From Blastomyces gilchristii SLH14081 (lineage: Eukaryota > Ascomycota > Eurotiomycetes > Onygenales > Ajellomycetaceae), in NCBI RefSeq assembly GCF_000003855.2, contig NW_003101675.1:34313-98312 (forward strand): a stretch of DNA of 64,000 nucleotides. The letters are read 5' to 3'. Made by a program: the position numbers and the translations under genes. This document shows, piece by piece, positions 56,536 to 64,000 of this stretch. The notes under the pieces are model-generated. The model saw only the letters and a list, made by a program, of their open reading frames with translations. It did no database searches and was not told the origin of the DNA. How positions within the stretch are numbered: position 1 is the first letter of the stretch; each line of letters opens with the position of its first letter.

Positions 56536-59369
56536 ATGGAGGCGGAAATCCAGAAACGGATACCTGGCATCGATCATGTGATATCGGAATACTCAGTGGT
56601 AAGAACCCCTTTAGCTATTGCTACGCTAGGTATCGTATCTCTATTGTTGGGATATGCATTTCTACGTGTTTGAATATATGCAAAAGCCTAGTCCAAACTC
56701 TTCTCATATGGTTCCGCTAATCTCCACCCCAGGGCTATTTAACACATGCATCCAAAGCTTACGTTGAGGATTCTGATCCAAATGGACCCTCGCCCTTGTC
56801 AGAAGCTGCAGAGACCATCTCAGCGCTACTCATATCAGCTTCTGGGGACTTCAGTCCCAAAAATGAAGAAGAAATTCAGAATCTGATCAAGAAATTCATC
56901 TCAACTCTCAGCGCCGCAAATGGCGTCGATGCCAAAGCCCATGTGCCATTTGCGGCCAAAAAGCTAGACCAGACCATCCATGTGGGCTCGCAGCGCAATA
57001 TGTCATCGACCCTAGGCCTGGCTGGGGGCTCTGTTGACCTGGAATCTGCCAATACGCGAAAAGTGGAATCCCGCGTCGACAAGAAGAAGCTAGAAAAGGC
57101 AGAGGCCAAGATCCGCGCGAAGCAGGAGAGGAAAGAGATGAAGACGGTCGAGTATGAGGCGTCACGCTTGCTCAAAGAGCCGGAGTCTACACAGTCCTAT
57201 GAAGAGTTCTACATGGCCGTTAACCCCTTGCAGTTGGGCGCCGATGCGTCGAAGAGCAAGGATGTCAAGGTCGACGGCTTCGATGTTGCTATCTCTGGCA
57301 AGCGGATTCTGACAGATGCGTCGTTGACGTTGGCATATGGGAGGCGCTATGGTTTGGTGGGCCAGAACGGTATCGGAAAGAGTACTCTGCTTCGTGCGCT
57401 GAGTCGGCGAGAAGTGCCTATTCCCACGCATATTTCTATTCTTCATGTTGAACAAGAGGTATTTGGGTTCTTTCAAAGTGTGTTATCTTGGGTTTGACTG
57501 ACTGTGCGCTTTTAGATTGCTGGTGACGATACTCCGGCATTGCAAGCTGTCCTGGATGCTGATGTTTGGCGGAAACACCTTCTGAAGGAACAAGATGTTT
57601 GTCCTGCTCTACGGATACTCTCTGAAGATGGTTTTGCAAATTACTGAACTAACCTTTCGTGCAGAGAACCTCAGCCGAGCTTGCGTCCATTGAGCAGGAG
57701 CGTTCATCCATGGCAGACACTTCGAAAGATGCTATGCGTCTCGACCAGGAGCGGGAGGCGCTCGACGTCACGCTCAGTGATATCCACAGCAAGCTAGCAG
57801 AAATGGAGTCGGATAAGGCAGAGCCTCGTGCCGCAAGTATCCTTGCCGGGTTGGGCTTTTCCCCAGAGCGGCAGCAGTTTGCCACAAAGACCTTTTCTGG
57901 AGGATGGCGTATGCGTCTCGCTTTAGCCCGTGCTCTATTCTGCGAGCCTGATCTTTTATTGCTCGACGGTCCGTCTTTTCTTCTACCCGGGTTCTTGTCC
58001 AAATTCCCATACTGATTACCTATGGACGGCACATGCTAATTCGATCCCCGGACTACAGAACCGTCTAACATGTTGGACGTCCCCTCCATTACGTTCTTGT
58101 CAAACTACCTCCAGACTTATCCAAGCACAGTCTTGGTTGTTTCTCACGATCGATCATTCCTCAACGAGGTCGCAACTGACATTATCCACCAACACGCGGA
58201 ACGATTGGACTACTACAGAGGTGCTAATTTCGGTATGCTTTCTCTACCCAGGAACTTCGACAAGCGAGATATTCAGAAAAATATATGCTAATTACTCTGT
58301 AGAATCATTTTACGCTACCAAGGAAGAGCGAAGAAAGACTGCCAAACGCGAATATGAAAACCAAATGGCTCAAAGAGCTCATCTACAAGGTGCCTACACC
58401 ATATTACCTAAATTAAGTAAATGTGTAGATTTACTAACATTCCACAGCTTTCATTGATAAATTCCGCTACAACGCCGCCAAGTCCTCGGAAGCGCAATCG
58501 AGAATCAAGAAACTCGAGCGCATGCCCGTTCTGGAACCGCCTGAGAACGAATACGTCGTCCACTTCAAATTCCCCGATGTCGAGAAGCTATCTCCGCCTA
58601 TCGTTCAGATGTCAGAGGTCTGCTTCGGCTATACGAAGGACAGGCCACTTTTGACGAACGTCGACTTGGATGTGCAGCTAGATTCACGGATTGGTATTGT
58701 TGGGCCTAACGGCGCTGGTAAAACCACTGTGTTGAAATTGCTCATTGGCCAGTTGCAACCCACGTCAGGAGTCATATCCCAGCATCCTAGGCTCCGGATA
58801 GGGTTCTTCGCGCAGCACCATGTGGATGCACTGGATATGAATACCAGTGCCGTTGGGTTTATGGCAAAGAATTATCCTGGTCGAACTGATGAAGAGTACC
58901 GGCGACATCTTGGAGCGTAAGAAACCGAAACCCCCTTTTCCTTTTTGTTTAATCTATATGCACGCCTGCTTTCAAACGGTAAAGCTAATTATTTGTCTTT
59001 CTTTTGGAAAAATCTAGTTTTGGCATCACCGGCATGACCGGCCTTCAAAAGCTCGAACTTCTATCCGGGGGCCAAAAGTCCCGCGTTGCATTCGCATGTC
59101 TCTCGCTCACGAACCCGCACATCCTGGTTCTCGACGAACCGTCCAATCATCTTGACATCGAGGCAATGGATGCGCTATCTGATGCGTTGAGGAATTTCCA
59201 GGGCGGCGTGCTGATGGTCTCTCATGACGTGACGATGTTGCAGAATGTGTGCACAAGCCTATGGGTTTGTGATCATGGGACGGTGGAGAAGTTCCCTGGC
59301 GATGTCAAGGCGTATAAGAAGAGGATTACAGAACAGGCCAATGCGGTAGGGGTGGTTGCTGCGCATTAG
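56536..59369 (+). CDS. gcn20: Gcn20, ABCF-family ATPase of general amino-acid control
   Basis: Cytosolic soluble ABC protein that binds Gcn1 and ribosomes and promotes activation of the eIF2alpha kinase Gcn2 by uncharged tRNA. Eight exons: 56536-56598, 56733-57458, 57516-57596, 57665-57968, 58059-58232, 58303-58389, 58448-58916 and 59018-59369, giving 751 residues, essentially the yeast Gcn20 length. NBD1: Walker A GQNGIGKST, signature FSGGWRMRLALARAL, Walker B LLLLDEPSNMLD. NBD2: Walker A GPNGAGKTT, signature LSGGQKSRVAFA, Walker B ILVLDEPSNHLD, switch His MVSHD. There are no membrane segments. The N-terminal about 190 residues, with a charged Lys/Glu helix (KKKLEKAEAKIRAKQERKEM), correspond to the Gcn1-binding region. 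All splice joins keep frame; the start is set by exon 1 (MEAEIQKRIPGIDHVISEYS). Confidence 0.94.
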
Positions 59370-59694
59370 ACGACTTGATTACTCGTTATTGCGTATAGAT
59401 GAGGCAAGGGACTTTGGTATGAATAGATACAGTAGTTCTTAGATATTAGTCTGAATGAAATAACTATCATCGCAGTACTCTGTAGATTCAGATACGTATT
59501 ATTATTACCCAGCAATGCTCAACAATATGGGCGGAACAGTACGGTATTGATGTATCACGAATACCCACCTGCACATGACGTCTTCCGCCAACCGAAACCC
59601 CATCTTGATTTAATATCTATCTATTATTAGTTAGATCTAGACACGGCTTCTTCTCAACCACAACAACACCAAGTTACACCATGACGCTCGCCAT
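59370..59694. other. Intergenic: gcn20 3' UTR and transporter promoter
   Basis: Tandem genes on the same strand. AT-rich, with no gene except a short upstream ORF that begins at 59681 and overlaps the transporter start. Confidence 0.5.
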
Positions 59695-59725
59695 ATGCCA
59701 TCTGCTCACTCCCCCCACGCGATAG
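59681..59725 (+). promoter_or_regulatory. Overlapping upstream ORF (14 codons) at the transporter start
   Basis: The first ATG of the leader (ACACCATGACG) opens a 14-codon frame MTLAICHLLTPPTR that stops at 59725, overlapping the main ATG at 59695 in another frame. If transcribed from upstream of 59681 it should reduce main-frame initiation. Confidence 0.55.
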
Positions 59726-61713
59726 TAGACACTACTGCGGCGTCAGCACACGAGGATTTGGAACTACAAGACATGAATTCGTCTGCTGCTAATAACCCTG
59801 AAGCTCCGCTGCTAGACCACCGGGATGCAACTCCTCGCTCTCCGCCGCCTAGATACTCTGACCAGTTCGGAAATGAGGACGCAAGTAATAATAATGACAG
59901 TGGAAGACGGTCTCTGGGACAGGCGCCAGCGACTGCATCCGCAGGGTCTGGAGGCTGGTTTATCTGGGCACTAACATGTTCAGCGGGGATTAGCGGTTTG
60001 CTTTTCGGATATGAGTAAGAGCTTCCTTTTACTGTCCTTTTTATCCAGCTATAGCGATATTCCTTGTTGGAGGAAAGGGACTAGGTGGAAAATATAGGTC
60101 CACTCGTTTTCCAAATTCTACGCCCAAGGGGAAGCGTTATTGCTAACTATCCGTTACTCTCGATATCATGGAACAGCACTGGTGTTATCTCATCCACCCT
60201 GGTTTCGATCGGAACTGACCTTTCAGGTCGCTCGCTCACCACGCTTGACAAGAGTCTAATCACATCGTGCACTAGCCTATTTGCGTTGATAGTGAGCCCA
60301 TTCGCGGGTGTTCTGGGGGATAAACTTGGCCGCAAACCCATCATACTCATCGCGGATGTTTTGTTTATCGTTGGGGCGCTATGGCAGGCCTCATCCCCCA
60401 GTGTCTGGAGTATGATAGTGGGCCGGAGCCTTATTGGATTGGGGGTTGGAGCGGCTAGTCTGATTACTCCTCTGTACGTTTAAATGACCTCATTCATATA
60501 GGCAGAAGCTAACGGAACCATGCGCAACAGGTACATATCAGAACTTTCACCACCTGATATCCGCGGCAGATTGGTAACCATCCTAAGCCTCTTTGTGACC
60601 GGCGGTCAAGTCGTCGCATACACTACCGGCTGGCTCTTATCAACCACCCACGCGGGCTGGAGGTGGATGGTCGGCCTCGGAGCCCTCCCGGCTATAATCC
60701 AGCTATCTATCCTTCTCTTCCTCCCGGAAACCCCGCGCTGGCTTGTCCGTGCCGACAAACAACGCGAAGCCCGTCGAGTCGTGCACAGAATCTACGGCTC
60801 CTCCAACCCTCGGATCCCAGACCAACTTGTCCGGGACATCGAGCGCGAACTCGTCGCGGAGGAGAATGCCACGGATGATCTTCTCAAATCCTTAAACCAA
60901 GAAGTGTCCGACAGCCACTGGCTCCGCCTGCCCCGTAGCTGGGCCGCCCTTTTTCAAATCGGCGGCAACCGCCGCGCCCTGACAATCGCCTGCATGCTCC
61001 AGTCCCTCCAACAACTCTGCGGCTTCAACTCCCTCATGTATTTCAGCGCCACCATCTTCTCGCTCCTGGCCTTCTCCTCGCCAACGCTAACCTCCCTCTC
61101 CGTCGCCGTGACAAACTTCCTCTTCACCCTCCTCGCCTTCTCGCTCATCGACCGCATCGGCCGCCGCCGCATCCTCCTCTCCTCCATCCCCATCATGACC
61201 ACAGCCCTCCTCCTCTGCGGCCTCGCCTTCTCCATCTTCGACCCCGCCGCAGCCCGCGATGGCACACCGCCACAGGAACAACGCGGAGAACCAGGCGCAG
61301 CGCTCGCCCCGCTGGCTCCCCTGTTAATCCTCACGTCCCTCACGATCTACACCGCGGCCTACGCCTCCGGCATCGGCACGATCCCCTGGCAGCAATCCGA
61401 GCTGTTCCCGCTAGGCGTGCGCTCGCTCGGCTCCGCGCTTGCCACGGGGACGAACTGGGGGGCTAACTTTGTCGTCGGGCTCACGTTCCTGCCCATGATG
61501 GATTGGATATCGGCCCAGTGGACGTTTGTGATGTATGCGGCTATCTGTGCGGTGGGGTGGGGGTTCATTTGGATGATCTATCCGGAGATGAGCGGGTTGG
61601 GGTTGGAGGATGTTAGGGGGTTGCTTGTGGATGGGTGGGGGGTTAAGGAGAGTGTTGAGGGTTTTAGGAGGAGGAGGAGGGAGAGCGGGAGGAGGGAGGA
61701 GGGCTGCTCGTAG
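59695..61713 (+). CDS. MFS sugar transporter, myo-inositol/H+ symporter-like
   Basis: Plasma-membrane carrier of the sugar porter family, predicted to import myo-inositol or a similar polyol with protons; the substrate is inferred from resemblance to fungal Itr-type proteins. Exons 59695-60014, 60177-60473 and 60531-61713 give 599 residues with about 12 membrane helices. Motifs: ISGLLFGYDTGVISSTLVSI at helix 1, GDKLGRKPI (G-D-x-x-G-R-K/R) between helices 2 and 3, VGRSLIGLGVG, the PETPRWLV sugar-porter motif after helix 6, QQLCGFNSLMYFSATIF at helix 7, DRIGRRR, and a loop with PWQQSELFPLGVRSLGSA. The N-terminal about 90 residues are Ser/Pro/Asn-rich and cytosolic. A second in-frame ATG lies at 59773. 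Its first ATG is overlapped by an upstream ORF. Confidence 0.88.
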
Positions 61714-62387
61714 ATTTCGTGGCTTATTAGGTAGGGTTATAGAGTTATAAGATATATGTAATGTACCACTTTGCAGGCTAATGGATAAGTATTCGTTAGC
61801 TCCCTTGGTATTGATAATGCTATCAGTGCTATGTATATCCTCAACCTAATAATTCAAAAAGTCTTTGCGCATCTGGATAAATCGGCTTAGATACATTGTT
61901 CGAAAAGAAAAAGGGGAAAAGAATAAAAAAAACAAAGCTGACATATTAAAAAGTATTACAACAATATTATACATGTATATATATAAAAGGGGTATCATCT
62001 CCAAACAAAAATGGCGCTGAGAAAAACCAAGAAAAAGAAAAGAAACAGAAACAGAAACAGATAGAGATCATTTTCTGTACATCCATTCATCTCCCGTAGT
62101 TGTAGATGGTTAGTTATGCGTCATTAGCGAAAATGGGGAATGTTTGCTTTTTTTTTTTTTTTTTTCGTTTCGTTCCCGTTGTCCTTTTCCTTAGGGCGTT
62201 GGTAAAATCGATTCACAAGCCCAATTGAACAATTCCAAGGCTCGAATCCTCGCTTTTTCTTTTTGCTTTTTGTTTTTTGCTTTTGGTATTTTTTTTTTTT
62301 TTCCCTTCTTTCTTTTGACGACATACCGATTATTTTATTCATTCGCCCATTCGCCCATTCGATTCTGATTCCATTCATTTATCTCAT
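61714..62387. other. Convergent 3' intergenic region between two MFS genes
   Basis: Holds the 3' UTRs of the two convergent transporters. Contains GAAACA-type repeats (62040-62060), T-runs at about 62150-62165 and 62290-62302, and repeated CATTCGCC/CATTCATT near 62338-62395. The open frame 62124-62378 reads through these runs and is not accepted. Confidence 0.5.
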
Positions 62388-64000
62388 TCATTCATCCTCC
62401 AGGAAGTGTTTTGTGGAAAACTTGCTGTGTGCGCGGATCCGCGCGCCGTAGATGTAGAATATGACGGGGATGGGGGCAAGTGCGAGGGCGATGCAGCCTA
62501 GGAGGGTGCCGGTCCAGTTTACGCCGAGGGCGGCGAACTGTTGGTTAGGATGTTAGTGGTGAGGTATTTTATGTATATATATATATATATGTGTGTGTGT
62601 ATGTGTATATATACATGTTAAGTGTGGGATGGAGTAGATGGATGCTTACCAGGCGTTCTGCGAATAGGGGGAATGCGGCTCCGGCGATGGAGCGGAGGAG
62701 AGTGTTTGCGGCGATGGCGGAGGCAGCACTATATAGTACGGAGATTTAGGGTTAGTCATTTCTTATCCAGTTGCAGACGGCACAGACTATTCGCTGAAAA
62801 TTGGGGGAGAGGGATAAAAAACGCTTGAAAATGGGGGTATAAAAAACGTACAAAAGTAAGTACGCATCAATGATATAGTTCAATGCCTGTAGGAAGATCA
62901 CCAACAGACCGAACCCGGTCAACAAGCCCGATAACGTCGGTACGATCCAGTGGATATCAGCCGTGAAGCCAGACCACCCGAACCAAAACAGTCCTCCGGC
63001 GAACGAGAAGCCACCAGCAATGGCGGGCGGCAGGCGCCATTCCGGCACGGGCACGTCGCCATTCGCGGCTAGTTTCCGCGTATACCACGGCTGGGACAGG
63101 ATGATCGTGAGGCCGCCGATGAGCTGGCCTATGATCATGCCGAAGTACGGCAGGCCGCCGACGCCGGGACTGAAGCCGTGGATGTTCTGGAAGACGATCG
63201 GGTACGCGGTCATGAAGAGGTAGAGGATGCCGTAGATGAAGGCGAGGTAGATGCTGAGGAGAAGCACGATGGGCTCGGTGACGAGGATCTTCAGCGGGCG
63301 GCTGAAGTTCTTCTCGAGCAGCTCGCGCAGGTCGATTTCGATCTCTTCCTGTTTGGCGTGGATGCCCCAGTTGCGCGTGCGCCGGCGCATCTCGGCGGCT
63401 TTGTCCACGAGCACAACCGGCGGGTAGGTTTCTTCGAAGAAGATGCTGTCGAGGATAAAGGCGCTGGCGCCGAAGATGCCGGGGAGGTACTGGGTCCAGC
63501 GCCAGCCGAGGTGGCTGGTGACGATGAAGCCGCCTACGAAGGGGGCAAGCAGGGGTCCCGTGAAGACGGTCATGGAGAAGACGGTGATGGCGAGGCCGCG
63601 TAGGCGGCTGTCAAACATGTCTGAGAAGACGGCTGCCACGACGGCGAGGGGGCAGGCGCTGAAGAAGCCGCCGAAGAATCGGCACAGCATGATTGTCTGG
63701 AGATCCTTGGCGGCGCCGCCGGCGAATTGGAAGATGGTGAAGCCGAAAGTGGCGATGAGGAGCGGGAGGCGGCGGCCCTTGAGCTCGGAGAGCGGGGCCC
63801 AGACTAGCGGTCCGGTGGCGAAGCCGAGGACGTAGAGGGAGAGGCCTAGGATGGCGACTTGGGTAGATATGCCGTAGATGCGGGAGACGTCTGCGGCTGC
63901 GGTGGAGAAGAGACTGCTGGTGAAGGAGGATATGATGGTGGTCCAGCCTAGGATTATGCCTGTAAAGACTCTGTGCGAGGTGGGAAAGGTTTAATGGAAA
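62388..64000 (-). CDS. MFS exporter of DHA1 type (drug/polyamine-like), 5' end beyond window
   Basis: Multi-pass membrane protein expected to expel drugs, polyamines or other small molecules by proton antiport; the exact substrate is unknown. Exons seen: 63959-62852, 62728-62650 and 62537-62388, all with consistent phase; the start lies right of the window. An acceptor TTTACAG precedes 63959, and 63960-64000 is intron or further exon. Features: LYVLGFATGPLVWAPLSELK, GRRLPLL (DHA1 motif A region), RFFGGFFSACPLAVV, TVFTGPLLAPFVGGFI, the central loop with EETYPPVVLVDKAAEMRRRT, and the last helices AYLLFAASAIAANTLLRS and VNWTGTLLGCIALALAPIPV. The pattern is that of fungal TPO/FLU-like transporters. 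The C-terminus is short (KFSTKHFLEDE). Confidence 0.85.

Overview
The window is chromosomal DNA of a filamentous ascomycete, probably a eurotiomycete (Eurotiales or Onygenales). The evidence is short spliceosomal introns with GTANGT/CTAAC/AG signals, PEX20 (a filamentous-fungal PTS2 co-receptor), and protein sequences that look like eurotiomycete orthologues. The species cannot be named from sequence alone.

Left gene arm (1-16.1 kb, normal base composition): an SNF5/Sfh1 chromatin-remodelling subunit (partial, -), a BTB/POZ Whi2-like protein (-), the peroxin PEX20 (-) divergent from the COPII/nuclear-pore coat protein SEC13 (+), an F-box protein (-) and a 1074-residue disordered protein of unknown function (-). 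From 16.1 to 21.47 kb I see no convincing gene, only microsatellites, homopolymers and repeated TACGGAGTA-type motifs.

Central AT-rich island (21.475-56.277 kb): a nest of transposable elements degraded by C-to-T/G-to-A mutation (RIP-like). The whole island lies between the terminal inverted repeats of one pogo/Fot1-type DNA transposon with a TA target duplication. Its transposase is cut in two, with the N-terminus at 56.2 kb and the C-terminus at 22.8 kb. Inside are: an older minus-strand Ty3/Gypsy remnant (Gypsy-3); a complete chromodomain Ty3/Gypsy element, Gypsy-1 (26714-40625, 545-bp LTRs, TSD TATCT), inserted in the Gypsy-3 integrase; a Tad1/I-like LINE (LINE-1, TSD TACTTGAGACAGT) inserted in the Gypsy-1 reverse transcriptase; a second Ty3/Gypsy element, Gypsy-2 (41942-47645, 309-bp LTRs, TSD GCAGC); a second LINE copy (LINE-2) with extra 5' monomers; and, inside LINE-2, an unmutated 374-bp tRNA-derived SINE (TSD AGCTGCTTGAGCAT). 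The SINE's 3' end resembles the LINE's 3' end, which suggests a SINE/LINE partnership. A GC-rich, largely unmutated block (55.0-55.69 kb) with an internal duplication remains unexplained.

Right gene arm (56.5-64 kb): GCN20, an ABCF ATPase of the general amino-acid control pathway (+, start codon only 258 bp from the transposon end); an MFS sugar transporter resembling myo-inositol/H+ symporters (+, with an overlapping upstream ORF); and a DHA1-type MFS drug/polyamine exporter (-, partial). The host genes are housekeeping or transport functions and do not form an evident cluster. Intron boundaries were chosen by splice consensus and frame continuity; none has been tested against RNA.
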